In this document: in pieces, positions 1-9,500 of the stretch | How the letters are laid out: each line of letters starts with the position of its first letter | Position numbering within the stretch: position 1 is the stretch's first letter | Source: Sorangium cellulosum | GTDB lineage: Bacteria; Myxococcota_A; Polyangia; Polyangiales; Polyangiaceae | Length of the DNA: 34,356 bases | Direction of reading: 5' to 3' | Assembly (NCBI GenBank): GCA_020720045.1 | Contig: DYPH01000022.1 | Coordinates: 1 to 34,356, forward strand | Notes under the pieces: model-generated | Databases searched by the model: none | What the model was told of the DNA's origin: nothing | Seen by the model: the letters and a program-made list of their open reading frames with translations, nothing else | Position numbers and translations under genes: made by a program

Positions 1-23
1 CATTGCTTTGATCACATCCCGTG
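1..23. other. Window-edge segment that does not continue the first gene
   Basis: The reading frame of the membrane fusion protein is open from position 24, but this edge holds TGA at 9-11 and TAA at 21-23 in that frame. The first 40 bases are clearly richer in A/T than what follows. The other two frames give no membrane-fusion-like peptide. It is either a chimeric or low-quality contig edge, or the real site of a disruption of the gene. Nothing else can be supported here. Confidence 0.4.
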
Positions 24-854
24 TAAATTGCAATTCCGAGCAGCTACCTAGCGGCGGCCCATCTCTCGGAAGCGCAAAAGAACGAAAAGCTCGCGACCGT
101 CCAGGCCGATCGTTACGCGGCGCTCGCCAAGAACGGCGTCGTTACGCCCCAGGAAGCAGAGTCGTTCGCCCTCAAAGCGAACTCCCAGACGGGCTCCGTC
201 GAATCAAACGCGGCAGATCTCAAACGCCTCTCCACTCTCAAAGCCTATCAGCGCGTCACCGCCCCCTTCGACGGCACCGTGGTCCGTCGTCTCGTCGATC
301 GCGGCGCGCTCGTCGGGAGCGGGACGTCGGCGCTCTTCGAGATCGGTCGGGTTGACACCCTCAAGCTCTTGGTGGACGTTCCGCAGAGCTTCGCCGATGC
401 GGTCCGGGCCAAGCCGGACGAGGCGGCCGTCGTGCAGGTTCGCGGCGGCGGTTCCACGGTTGGCAAGGTCGTCCGCATCGCCGATGCCCTCGATCTCGAC
501 AACCACACCCTTCGCGCGGAGGTCCAAATCCCCGGAGACAAAGGAGTGCTCGCCGGAATGTTTGCGACGGTCACCTTGCACGTAAAGCGGCAAAAACCGC
601 CAATGGTCGTCCCGAGTGCGGCCCTGCTCATCCGGAAAGAGGGGCCTCGCGTTTGGGTCATGGACGAGACAGGGAAGGTCACACCGCGAGGGCTCGTAAT
701 CGTGCGCGACCTCGGAAAAGAGATTGAAGTCGAGCCGTTCGCCGAAGCGAGCGCCGCAAAAGAGGCGACCGGTCTCCGCCCCGGCGAGCGCGTCGTGCTT
801 CACCCCCCCGACGAGCTCACGCCCGGAGCGAAGGTCGAAACGAAAGGCCTGTGA
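24..854 (+). CDS. HlyD/RND-type efflux membrane fusion protein, 5' partial
   Basis: Periplasmic adaptor of a tripartite efflux pump, linking an inner-membrane transporter to an outer-membrane channel. The visible part starts in an alpha-helical hairpin rich in Ala, Gln, Lys and Glu (YLAAAHLSEAQKNEKLATVQ and onward). It then enters the lipoyl/barrel-sandwich half-motif (VTAPFDGTVVRR, then VDRGALVGSGTSALFEIGRVD). After that come the beta-barrel and membrane-proximal domains, ending VVLHPPDELTPGAKVETKGL. This domain order is typical of RND adaptors. The N-terminal signal/lipoprotein sequence and first half-motif lie outside the window or are lost. The frame is blocked by stops at 9-11 and 21-23, so no native start can be given; the internal ATG at 279 is within the lipoyl region and is not a start. 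The pump permease is not in the window, so the substrate is unknown. Confidence 0.85.
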
Positions 855-863
855 ACGCCGCAA

Positions 864-899
864 CTCGGGGCGCGAGGATTCCCCCATCTCCGCGCCGAG
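864..899 (+). terminator. Possible stem-loop after the membrane fusion gene
   Basis: Ten bases after the stop codon, CTCGG plus CGCG (864-874, with a GG bulge) can pair with CGCG plus CCGAG (891-899) around a 16-nt loop. There is no T-run after it, so it is at best a weak or Rho-assisted terminator between the efflux gene and the aldehyde dehydrogenase. Confidence 0.25.
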
Positions 900-917
900 C
901 CGCGGTAAAACGCAGCC

Positions 918-2441
918 ATGACTCTCCGAAGGGCGACGCGCGACGGTCTCGGCAACTACCTCGATGGGCGCTTCGTCGGAGCGAGCGCAACGGGGGCGAG
1001 TGGCGAACTCGCCCCCCCCTCGCCGGCCGATCTCACCGACACGCCGTTTCGGACGTCGTGGTCGGTGGGTGATGTCGACGTCGCCATCGCCGCCGCACAC
1101 GCGGCCAAGAATACCTGGCGAAAGGCACCGCACGAAGTCCGTGCAGAATACCTGCAACGCTATGCGGGCGCGCTCAAGGCGCGGCGCGAGGAGATTGCCG
1201 TCGCGATCGCCCGTTCCATTGGAAAGCCCCTCTGGGAGGCACGCACCGAGGCCGATGCCCTTGCCGCAAAGGTAGCCGTTACCCTCGGCGCCGGAAACGA
1301 ACTGCTCCAGTTTTCGGTCACGCCGGAACCGAACACGCGCATCCGCCTTCGGCCGGTGGGAGTCTGTGCCGTCTTGGGCCCGTTCAACTTTCCGGCCCAC
1401 CTCGCCAACGGCCACTTCGTCCCCGCCCTCGCGAACGGGAACTGCGTGATCTTCAAGCCTTCCGAGAAGGCGCCCGAAGTCGGGCAACTACTTGCGGAAT
1501 GCATTCATGAAGCCGGCTTCCCGCCAGGCGTCTTTCAGCTCCTCCACGGAGGCCCGGAGGTCGCACGGGCCCTCGTCGACCATGCCGGCGTCGATGCGGT
1601 GATGTTTACCGGGAGCACCGCCGTCGGCTCGGCGATCCTCGCCGCAAGCGCCCGCTTCCCGGGTCGGCTGATCGCACTCGAACTTGGGGGTCGAAACCCC
1701 GCGATTGTGTTGGAAGACGCCGACATCACCCATGCCATTCGTGAAATCGTCTTTTCCGCCTACGTAACGGCAGGCCAGCGGTGCACGGCGAACAGCCGCA
1801 TCCTCGTGACCGCAGCGAACGCCGACGAAGTCGTCAGCCGCCTCGCTCGCGCCGCACGCGCCCTCCGCATCGGCCCCCACGAAGACTGCTTCTTGGGTCC
1901 CGTCATTGATGAACGCGCCCTTCAGCGAATGGAAACGATGACGACCGCGTCGGCACACGCCTTTGAGGCGATCGTGCCATTCTCGCGTATCGACGTGACG
2001 GGAGTGCGCGGCCACTACGCGCGCCCTTCTGTGTATCTTGCACACAAATCGGCCACGCCGGCGGATCTCACGGGCGCGCCGCTGCATCTCGAAGAGCTCT
2101 TCGCGCCGGTACTCACCGTCGAGGTCGCCGGCGACGAGGACGACCTGCTCGCACGTGCAAACCTCGGAAACTATGGGCTCGCTGCAGCGGTATTCACCCA
2201 GAATCAGCCCCGCTTCGAGCGCTTCGCCGAGGAGCTCGACGTCGGCCTCTGCAACTGGAACCGGGCGAGCGTGGGGAGTTCGTCGAAGCTTCCTTTCGGC
2301 GGGCGCCGCGCCTCCGGCAATCATCGCCCGGCGGGGCTCTTTTCGAGCTTCTACTGCGTCGACGCCATCGGTGAGCTCCACGTCCCGACGCCCCCATCAA
2401 ATCCACAACTTTCGCCCGGAATGAATGGTGAATCCTGGTGA
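918..2441 (+). CDS. Aldehyde dehydrogenase, AstD-like (N-succinylglutamate 5-semialdehyde dehydrogenase type)
   Basis: NAD(P)-dependent oxidation of an aldehyde to an acid, cytoplasmic. The 507-residue protein has the full ALDH layout: GPFNFPAHLANGHFVPAL and FKPSEKAP in the cofactor domain, FTGSTAVGS, general base Glu255 in LELGGRNP and catalytic Cys289 in TAGQRCTANS, 34 residues apart as in the superfamily. The stretches GKPLWEARTEADA, FKPSEKAPEVGQL and PFGGRRASGNHRP resemble AstD of arginine succinyltransferase catabolism more than other ALDH groups. No other ast genes are in the window, so the natural substrate is open and no symbol is assigned. Its stop codon overlaps the next gene's start (GTGA), pointing to translational coupling with the methyltransferase. 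Confidence 0.88.
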   Translation: MTLRRATRDGLGNYLDGRFVGASATGASGELAPPSPADLTDTPFRTSWSVGDVDVAIAAAHAAKNTWRKAPHEVRAEYLQRYAGALKARREEIAVAIARSIGKPLWEARTEADALAAKVAVTLGAGNELLQFSVTPEPNTRIRLRPVGVCAVLGPFNFPAHLANGHFVPALANGNCVIFKPSEKAPEVGQLLAECIHEAGFPPGVFQLLHGGPEVARALVDHAGVDAVMFTGSTAVGSAILAASARFPGRLIALELGGRNPAIVLEDADITHAIREIVFSAYVTAGQRCTANSRILVTAANADEVVSRLARAARALRIGPHEDCFLGPVIDERALQRMETMTTASAHAFEAIVPFSRIDVTGVRGHYARPSVYLAHKSATPADLTGAPLHLEELFAPVLTVEVAGDEDDLLARANLGNYGLAAAVFTQNQPRFERFAEELDVGLCNWNRASVGSSSKLPFGGRRASGNHRPAGLFSSFYCVDAIGELHVPTPPSNPQLSPGMNGESW

Positions 2442-3337
2442 ATAACAGCATGCTAGCCTGCCCCCGTTGCGGCGCCGATCTTCCGTTCACGCCCGGTGGC
2501 CCCGGACAGGAAGACGAAGAGGGCGTCACCGAACTGACCTGCGAGGAAGGGTGCGTCTACCCGGTGCTGGGTGGTGTCCCGCTCCTGCTGGTCGACGCCG
2601 AGGGCTACGTCGGCCGCCACCGAGAGAGCCTTGTGACGACACTCGCCGAAGCGGATCGCCTCTCGCGCAGCACGCTCGCGACGATTCGCGCGTTCGCCGC
2701 CGAAGAGGACCTTGTCCCCCTCGCCGACGACTGGACGGCGGCCGAAGCGGACGGCGAAGGACTCCCGCGCCGCGGAACGACCGCCGGCCCCCTGGAGGCG
2801 ATTTACGCGCCGCTCCGAGGCCCCCAAGGGTCGACGGTCGCGCAGGCGATAAAGCTCCGTATTCCGAAGAAAATCAAGGGAGACGTCTGCATCATCGGTG
2901 CCGGGGCCGGCCTCGGTGCCGCCCGCTGGCTTCCGCGCACGGTGGCGCCGTGGGTCGTCGATCTCTCCCTCCGCGGAGCACTGCTTGCAACGAAGACGCT
3001 CGGCCGTGGGACTCCCGTCGTCGCCGACGTCGAAGACCTGCCGTTCTTGGAGGACTCCCTCGATTTGGTGGTCGCCGAAAACGTCCTCGACCTCGTCGGC
3101 GATCCCGCCCGCGCCTGTGCCGCGATCGCGCGAAGCCTGCGACGTGGCGGAACCGCCATCGTCAGCAGCCCCGACCCGGCCCTCGGAGGGGACGACGAGA
3201 CGACCCTCGCCCAACTGCTCGGCGAGGCGGGGCTCGCCGTCACCGCCTGCGACGACGACCTCCTATGGCCGCGCCCCCACTCCCGCCGCCGCGTAGAACT
3301 CTACGTGGTTCAAGTATTGACGTGCCGCAAGGATTGA
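2438..3337 (+). CDS. Trm112-like zinc-ribbon plus SAM-dependent methyltransferase
   Basis: Residues 1-55 form a Trm112p-like zinc ribbon: Cys8/Cys11 (CPRCGADL) and Cys35/Cys39 (CEEGCVYPVLGGVPLLL). Residues from about 145 form a class I methyltransferase fold with glycine-rich SAM motif I GAGAGLG (154-160), an acidic turn at VVDLSLRGA, motif II-like VADVEDLPFLEDSLDLVV and a late RSLRRGGTAIV. This is the Methyltransf_11 pattern, usually acting on small molecules; the substrate cannot be read. The chosen GTG start lies inside the stop of the aldehyde dehydrogenase gene; ATG at 2450 is an alternative that would still keep the first cysteine pair. The next gene starts 3 bases after its stop codon. 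Confidence 0.8.
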   Translation: MNNSMLACPRCGADLPFTPGGPGQEDEEGVTELTCEEGCVYPVLGGVPLLLVDAEGYVGRHRESLVTTLAEADRLSRSTLATIRAFAAEEDLVPLADDWTAAEADGEGLPRRGTTAGPLEAIYAPLRGPQGSTVAQAIKLRIPKKIKGDVCIIGAGAGLGAARWLPRTVAPWVVDLSLRGALLATKTLGRGTPVVADVEDLPFLEDSLDLVVAENVLDLVGDPARACAAIARSLRRGGTAIVSSPDPALGGDDETTLAQLLGEAGLAVTACDDDLLWPRPHSRRRVELYVVQVLTCRKD

Positions 3338-3339
3338 CG

Positions 3340-4149
3340 ATGAATGCGCTCGTGCTTCGCGAAGGTACCGCGGAAGATCTGCCGCGCATTGCCGAATTGT
3401 ATAGGGAACTCCAGGTTGACGGTCCACCGCCCGGTTTGCCGCCCGTCGCGGGGCGCTATCGGCTCCGGGTCGCTGTGGATACCCAGCTCTCGGTTGTCGG
3501 CTACAGCTACGCCGAGCATGATGAAACGTCGGATATTCCTATTTTTTTGAGGCACCTTGTGACCGCGCCGGAAGCACGGGGCCGCGGCGTTGCGCGGAAG
3601 CTCTTGGAGGATGCGTCTGGGGGGAGGGCGATTCAGCTCAACACCGACCGGGAAGGTCCCAATGGCGCCTTCTACGAACACCTCGGCTTTGTACAATCGG
3701 GGCTCTCAGAGGCGCTTCGCATCGATTTTCGTGACGTCGATGCGATGCCAGTCTATGCGTGCAGCACCGGCCTTCTCTCCGCAGAACGTCTCGCCCAGTT
3801 CGCCGATGCCTTCGCGCTACCGGTGGCGCGGCTGACGCCGAGTCGCGCCGCCCAGCTTCCGATCGGCGCCTGGGACGACGACGGAGCGCCGCTTGGAGTA
3901 GCCCTCTTCGATTCCGCGTTCCCCGGCTGCTTTCCATTTCGAGTTGCGCGCCCGGCGATCGCAACCGCGTTCCTCCGCGAGGTCGAGCGCCACGCCATCG
4001 AGAAACACCTTTCGCTCATGGTGGAAGACGACGAAGCGACGTGTGGCTTCCTGAAGGCGTTCGGCGCCGAGAGCCGCATTCGGCTGCCGCTACTGGCGAC
4101 CCACCGTTTGAGGACGTTTGACGCCGCGGTGGCGCCCCCGATCCGGTAA
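3340..4149 (+). CDS. GNAT-family N-acetyltransferase
   Basis: Predicted acetyl-CoA-dependent acyltransferase of 269 residues. The N-terminal GNAT domain (about 4-125) shows the core signature: beta4 IFLRHLVTAPEARGRGVARK with the acetyl-CoA loop R80-G-R-G-V-A85, then the beta5/alpha4 element NGAFYEHLGFVQSG. Residues 130-269 have a similar secondary-structure rhythm (for example DEATCGFLKAFGAES) but no acetyl-CoA loop, so a degenerate second GNAT-like domain is possible. The start at ATG 3340 is chosen because AAGGA sits 6-7 bases upstream and it follows the methyltransferase stop by two bases; the frame is open far upstream, but that stretch only shadows the methyltransferase. Substrate unknown; coupling suggests a joint task with the two preceding genes. 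Confidence 0.8.
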   Translation: MNALVLREGTAEDLPRIAELYRELQVDGPPPGLPPVAGRYRLRVAVDTQLSVVGYSYAEHDETSDIPIFLRHLVTAPEARGRGVARKLLEDASGGRAIQLNTDREGPNGAFYEHLGFVQSGLSEALRIDFRDVDAMPVYACSTGLLSAERLAQFADAFALPVARLTPSRAAQLPIGAWDDDGAPLGVALFDSAFPGCFPFRVARPAIATAFLREVERHAIEKHLSLMVEDDEATCGFLKAFGAESRIRLPLLATHRLRTFDAAVAPPIR

Positions 4150-4203
4150 CTTTCCGCGGCCCTCTAGCCGCAGGTACTTCTGTTTTCAACGAAGGAAATT
4201 CCG

Positions 4204-5691
4204 ATGACGGTCCATCTCGCAACGACTACCGACTACGCGTTCGTCAATGAACTCCTGACCTACGGGGAAGACTACAAGCCGCAGGTGGGGGACACGGTGA
4301 GCGAATGCGATTTCACCGCCGTCGATGGGACCGAGTTCCCCGGCAACGAAGGCCTCGTCGTCGCTCAAAACTCCGAAGACGACACTTCGACCATTCGCGA
4401 TACTGAATCGGGCACTGAGTACGTTGTTGGCAACGAAGAGTGGTTCTACATCTCCGAATCGCCGCACATTTCGGCCGTTTGGGAGAAGTATCTTCGCCGC
4501 CCCTTTCCCGATGGAATCGCCTTCGCCGATGCCCTCGTGAGTCCCGATCTCGTCACGCGCCTCAACGCGGATGTGGAGCGCCTCATCGCCCTGGAACCGG
4601 TCGACTACCACCCCGGGTCGGGGACGCGCGTGCGTGACCTCGTGCACCCGTCTCTCTACCCGTATATCCAAGACAAATCGAAGATTAACAAGCTCTTCCA
4701 CCACGGTCCCGCGCTACCCTACGATCGCTTCGGGCGGACCTACGAGAGCTCGAAGTACCAATGGTTGCCGACTCCGTTCCATGTCGCCGAAGACGGTTCG
4801 GTCACCATCCGGTCGTACATCAACAACCTCGATCAGACGCGCCACGCGTCGACCTACGACGACCTCGCGGCCCTGTTCGCTACGGCACTTCCCCTGATTG
4901 AGAGCGTCGTTGGCTACGTCGATGGCACGGTTTTCTGGAAGGACGACAGTGAGACCGAGCACGAGGGGGAGCTCCCCAAGAATATCTCGCTTGCGGCGCG
5001 TCCGGCAAACGTGCGCAACCTCCGCGGTCGCAACCTCCTCGTGATCCCGAAGATCGTCGAATATCGCCTAGGTGCTGGGGAAACTCACGAAGGGGTCTGG
5101 CACGTCGAAGGAATGAGCCACGAGCACATTGTCGCCACCTGCGTCTATGTCCTCGATCGGGATGAGGCTTTGACCGGCGGTGAACTGCGCTTTAAGCGTC
5201 CCTACACCGAAGAGGAAGCCGGTCACCTCTTCTGGAACATTTCCCAGAGCCGCCCGCGGGCGCTGGAGGCGCTCGTCGATGAGGGCACCGTCCCCGTCGG
5301 CGAGGTCGCGACGCCGAAGGGGCGCCTCGTCGTGTTCCCCAACTCGCACATTCACAAACTCAGCCCGCTGAAGCTCGCCGATGGATCGACCGAGGGGCGC
5401 CGCCGCGTGATCGTGTTCTGGATCGTCGATCCGAACGCGCCGATTCCGTCGACGGAGGAGGTGCCTGCCCAGCAAGGCGTCTTGTCCCACGAAGAGGCGC
5501 TGGCGATTCGCCTCGAATTGATGGAGGAGCGGAAGCGCCACAAGCAGTCGCAAGAAGGCGGAGGCCGAGCTTCGCGCAGAGGGGGTCGATGCCCACTTTG
5601 TGAAGCTCGACGTGGAGAATCAGGCGGATCTCGATGCCGCCGTGAAGACGATCGGGGAGAAGGCGGGCAAGCTCGATATTCTCGTAAATAA
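4204..5691 (+). CDS. DUF4246 family protein (2-oxoglutarate/Fe(II) oxygenase-like), C-terminus probably altered
   Basis: The middle and C-terminal parts carry landmarks that I recognise as DUF4246, a family best known from fungi: YHPGSGTRVRDLVHPSLYPY, YQWLPTPFHV followed by SYINNL, WHVEGMSHEHIVATCVYVLD, GRLVVFPNSHIHKLSP and RRRVIVFWIVDP. These fit a double-stranded beta-helix oxygenase with ligands H300-x-E302, a distal His (H384, or H382) and a downstream Arg for 2-oxoglutarate. The catalysed reaction is unknown. The start ATG 4204 has AAGGA seven bases upstream. The family-like sequence continues to about residue 448 (LSHEEALAIRLELMEERKRHK). The last 45-50 residues are Arg/Gly-rich and out of frame with SDR coding sequence, so the present stop at 5689-5691 is probably not the native one. 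Confidence 0.75.
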   Translation: MTVHLATTTDYAFVNELLTYGEDYKPQVGDTVSECDFTAVDGTEFPGNEGLVVAQNSEDDTSTIRDTESGTEYVVGNEEWFYISESPHISAVWEKYLRRPFPDGIAFADALVSPDLVTRLNADVERLIALEPVDYHPGSGTRVRDLVHPSLYPYIQDKSKINKLFHHGPALPYDRFGRTYESSKYQWLPTPFHVAEDGSVTIRSYINNLDQTRHASTYDDLAALFATALPLIESVVGYVDGTVFWKDDSETEHEGELPKNISLAARPANVRNLRGRNLLVIPKIVEYRLGAGETHEGVWHVEGMSHEHIVATCVYVLDRDEALTGGELRFKRPYTEEEAGHLFWNISQSRPRALEALVDEGTVPVGEVATPKGRLVVFPNSHIHKLSPLKLADGSTEGRRRVIVFWIVDPNAPIPSTEEVPAQQGVLSHEEALAIRLELMEERKRHKQSQEGGGRASRRGGRCPLCEARRGESGGSRCRREDDRGEGGQARYSRK

Positions 5692-6145
5692 TGCAGGCAT
5701 TTCAAGTGACTGGGGAGGAAGCATCACTCGGGAGAGCTTCGCCGCAACCCTCAATACGAACGTGATTGGCCCCTGGGCGGCGACGGAGGCATTTGCCGAT
5801 CTCCTCGCAAAGAGCGGCCACGGCCGCGTGGTCAATCATTCAAGTATCCTCGGGTCGATCGAGACGCTCAAGGCGACCGATGAAATGAATGACTTCTTCA
5901 CCTACGCCTACGCCTCTTCGAAGGCGGCACTGAATATGGTGACGGTCATTCAATCGAAGGCATTGGCGGCAAAGGGGATCAAGGTCAATGCCGCCCACCC
6001 CGGATGGGTCAAGACCGACCTCGGCGGCGCCAACGCCCCCCTCGACGTCGAGACCGGTGCGAAGACCGCCGTTGAACTTGCGCTGCTGAACGACGATGGG
6101 CCGACCGGCGGCTACTTCCACCTCGGCAAGAAGCTCCCCTGGTAA
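5549..6145 (+). pseudogene. Short-chain dehydrogenase lacking its N-terminal NAD(P)-binding part
   Basis: From 5549 the frame encodes a clear SDR body: RKKAEAELRAEGVDAHFVKL, then ILVNNAGIS, a serine in VVNHSSILGS, the catalytic YASSK pair, and HPGWVKTDLGG. In a complete SDR of this kind about 40-45 residues precede this point, including the first beta strand and the TGxxxGxG loop that binds the cofactor. They are absent: reading further upstream in frame gives only shadow sequence of the DUF4246 gene. A GTG at 5600 could start translation, but the product would lack the Rossmann core. Most likely the 5' end was lost in a deletion that joined it to the DUF4246 gene, or the assembly is wrong here. 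The downstream DoxX-like gene starts 11 bases after its stop. Confidence 0.7.
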
Positions 6146-6156
6146 GCAGAGGGGCG

Positions 6157-6591
6157 ATGCCTCTCGCCCCGCCCCCATCAGCGCCGCCCGATCGCGTTTG
6201 CCTCGACCGGCTTGCAGCCTCCCGCCCCCTGCGTGGACTGCTAGCCGGCTTGATGGTGACGGTCGGCGTCCTTCATTTTGTTCATCCAGAGTTCTTTATG
6301 AAGATCATGCCGGAATACATCCCGGCAGACAAACACCGTTTCCTCGTGCTCCTTTCCGGATTCTTCGAAATCGCGGGTGGAGTAGGTCTCCTGGTTCCAC
6401 ATACGCGGCGCGCGGCGGCTTTTGGGCTCGTGGCGCTATATATTGCTGTTTTTCCAGCAAACATTTACCTAGCCCTCCATCCGGAAGCGCTCGGCGTAAG
6501 TGCGGCAGCCGCGATCACGCGACTGCCGTTTCAGTTTTTGTTTGTTGCCTGGGCTGCGCTGTACGCGCGCGCGCCAAGGGGGACGGGCTAG
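6157..6591 (+). CDS. DoxX-like small integral membrane protein
   Basis: A 144-residue protein with four predicted membrane spans (about 25-43, 64-82, 86-106, 118-136). The pattern GVLHFVHPEFFMKIMPEYIP, then LSGFFEIAGGVGLLVPHTRRAAAFGLVALYIAVFPANIY, is typical of the DoxX/DoxD-like family of inner-membrane proteins; their roles are mostly unknown, with some tied to redox processes. The start follows GAGGGG by a short spacer. It ends the plus-strand run and converges on the 1606-residue gene with a gap of 7 bases between the stops. Confidence 0.8.
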   Translation: MPLAPPPSAPPDRVCLDRLAASRPLRGLLAGLMVTVGVLHFVHPEFFMKIMPEYIPADKHRFLVLLSGFFEIAGGVGLLVPHTRRAAAFGLVALYIAVFPANIYLALHPEALGVSAAAAITRLPFQFLFVAWAALYARAPRGTG

Positions 6592-6598
6592 ACCGAAT

Positions 6599-9500
6599 TC
6601 AGCGTTTCTTTTTCTCGCGAACCGCCTCTTCAAAGCGCGGAAGGTCCCCGGCGTCGACGCGCTCCCAGGCTTTCTTGTAGAGCACACCCATCGGTTCAAG
6701 GGGCAGCGCGAGTGCGAAGAAGGTGCGATCGTAGAGTTGCGCCTTCCAGGTCTCCATCGGGCCCCACTTGGCGTCCCAGGGGCCGGGTAGGAAGTGCTCG
6801 CGCCCCGCTTTTTCGCGGGTGCCGGTGACAAGGAGCCCGTCGGCGACGAGCGGTGCTGCCGCGGCCTCAAAGGCAGCGGCGCCCCCGACGAGCGCCTCCA
6901 GCCCCTTGCGGGTCGGCGTCGCTGCGGCGAGGAGTACGAGGTAGACGACGACCGATTCCTCGGAAAAGTGTGGGAATTTCCTGCGTGCGGCCGCAACGAC
7001 GTCCGGCGCCGAGACGCGTGGGTCGACGTGGATCGTCGGGCTTGAGGAGACGATTCCTTCAACAAGTCCAGTAACTTCTGAGCTCGTCAAGAAGAGCGCC
7101 GCCCGTGCCGCGTCGGTCCCGTAGGCGCTCTCGGCGCCGATGGCGGCGGCAACCTTGTCGCGGAGCGGTCCGTCGAGTCGCGCTGGCCGGAAGCATCGGC
7201 TTACGCCCCACCGCTCCTCGGTGACGAGAAGACCGTCGACTTCGCGGCCCGTTTGCTCGTTCCCGGCGGCGTTCCGGAATGTCACGGGCGCGCCGCCAAA
7301 CGTCGCCAAATACTGCTCCTTCGCGGCGGTTTCGCTCAGGTAGACCATCGGGAGCGCCACGACGAGGCGCGGGTCGCGGAGGGCAGCGACGAGACGCCGG
7401 AATGTCCCCGGAAGGCCTCGTCGAACCGGGTCCTCTTCTGCCCCTTCGTTCGCGAGGAGCACGAGCACTTTCGCGAAAGAAGCGAGCGTCTCCGGCGCCG
7501 GAAATACCGGTTTTTCGGGCGTAGTTCCCAGTACAGAATCTTCGGAGAAATTTCCAACGCGGGAGGCGCCCGTCGCGAAGTCGGTCAGGACGACGCGAAC
7601 ATCCCCCTTCCACGCGAGGCGCTTCGTCACAAGGGCAACGGTGGCGTCGGGCACCGCAATAGATGCTGAATAACGCTGACGAATCGTCGCTTCAGCGGCG
7701 GCGAGGTGGGCGGCGTCATCGCCAAACGCTTCCGGCGCCGGAAGGCATGCAGCGAGGAAGGAAAGGAATTCGGGGCGTGCCGAGTAGCGCTTCCACCGCT
7801 CTTTCGACACCTTTGCATCGGCCATTTTCAGATCGACTGCTTTGCGGATTTTTTCCCCAAGAAAGTCACTCGTCCAAGTACCAAAGTTGGGCAGACCGGC
7901 TAGCAACAATCGCACATCTGCGACCTCCAACGTCGTGCCCGCGACAAGGGCGGCGAGCACGGCGACGCCCGCTTTGCCCGTCGGAACAGGGACCGGCTCG
8001 GAGCGCGCGATCGCTGCGTCGAGCAGCGCCGTTTTCGCCGTAACGACGACCCGTTCCACGCTCCCCGTGGCGTCCGCCGGGGGAACGACCCCCTCTTCCA
8101 GCGTTGCGCGGAGGAAGAGGGTGACTGCGCGCAAGCCGGCCGTCGTCGCGTTTCCGGCGCCGAGCCGGACGAGCACGTTGCGCGGGGAGAGCGACTCCCA
8201 ACCTTTGATTTTATCAGATGAAATTACGTAGGCGAGCTGGCCTTTGGGGCAGGCGGTGACCCACGCGGTCGTGATCGAAGCTTGCACGGCGACGCGGACG
8301 AAGTCGCCGGCAAGCGGCGTGTCGCGGAGGGCGGTTGCAAATGCGCGGAGGGCGTCTCGAGGGCTCTCCCCCGTGCCCGGAAACGGGCGGGCGAGGAAGA
8401 AGGCGACCGCCTGCGGCAAACCTTCGACGATCGTCTCCCAAGCAAAATGGCTCGGAATCGGGAGGACTTCCGGAACGAGGGGGCCTGCGAGAGCCGCCGC
8501 AGCGAGGCCGTAGCCGGTGCGGACGTCGCCACCGTCGCTGCGAGCGACGAGCGACCGGCCGAGGTGCATGGCCTCGGCGACGGCGCCATCGCGGAGGGCG
8601 ACAGCGGTCGTGCCCGTTGTGGCTTCGCCCGCTGACGCTTCGCTGCGCGGCGGGTTGCAGAGTGCATCGATCCGCTGCACAAGTTCGTGGGCGCCGAAGA
8701 CCTGCGATGCAATGGCGCCGACGAGAACCGGGTCAATCCCCGGAAATGCTTCTTGAATCGCGCGCTCGGTCGCCGCCGCGCTAGGCGGGACCCCCTTTGG
8801 CGCACCGGGAGCGGCGCTGGCAGCTCGGTCGGCGGCGGCTGCAGCGAGAAGCGTCGTGGCGGTCGCCGTGGTGGTGGCGCGAAGCGCACGGCTGGTGGCT
8901 GCATCGCGCACACGAAGGTTCTGAAGCGAAGAGGCACGCGGCAGGCGCAGGAATCCCGCCGAGGGGGTCACCCCAGAACCGACCGCCGAGACCGACACGC
9001 CGCTGCCGTTGAGAATCGTGAAGCGCTCATCCGACTGGTAATTTGCCGCGGCGGCGCGGAACGGGACCGTCGGACCGAAGGGGATGTCGACGAGGGCCTG
9101 AAAGTCGAAATCCCCGCGAAAACGGGCACCGTCAGCGCGTTGGTAGTCGAAGGTCCCTCCACCGGCGACCTGCTTCCGGCGCAGCATCCCGCCAACGCCG
9201 TTCGCCCCACCGGCGACCGGCGAGTGCTCGGAGCCCGGACGCGCCGGCGTCAGCGACAACGCGGCGACGCTCGCCCCGTCGCTCACTTCAGCGAAAGCGG
9301 CGAAGCACGCCGGCCACTCGGTGCGCCCGCCAAGCTTTTTCAACGCATTGTCGACGGGGAAACAGCCGAGCCGTTCGCCGGCGGAAACGAGCCAGTGCTC
9401 GCGCCCGTTGCTGATGGTTTGAGCGTGGATCTCCCATTTCTCAAACCGTTCCCCGGGGGCGAGGATCGGCCCGCCAAAGCTGGTACCAAGGGGCGTTACG

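Noticed and set aside
204-1487. Long minus-strand open frame (427 codons) across the efflux and aldehyde dehydrogenase genes
   Set aside because: Antisense to two well-recognised genes; its Arg/Gly-rich peptide resembles no family and is typical of GC-rich shadows.
2467-3339. Upstream extension of the GNAT gene frame
   Set aside because: It is an Arg-rich shadow of the methyltransferase gene; the GNAT fold begins right at ATG 3340, which has a good ribosome site.
5600-6145. SDR as a complete gene starting at GTG 5600
   Set aside because: The product would lack the cofactor-binding loop, and clear SDR sequence continues upstream of 5600 in frame to about 5549.
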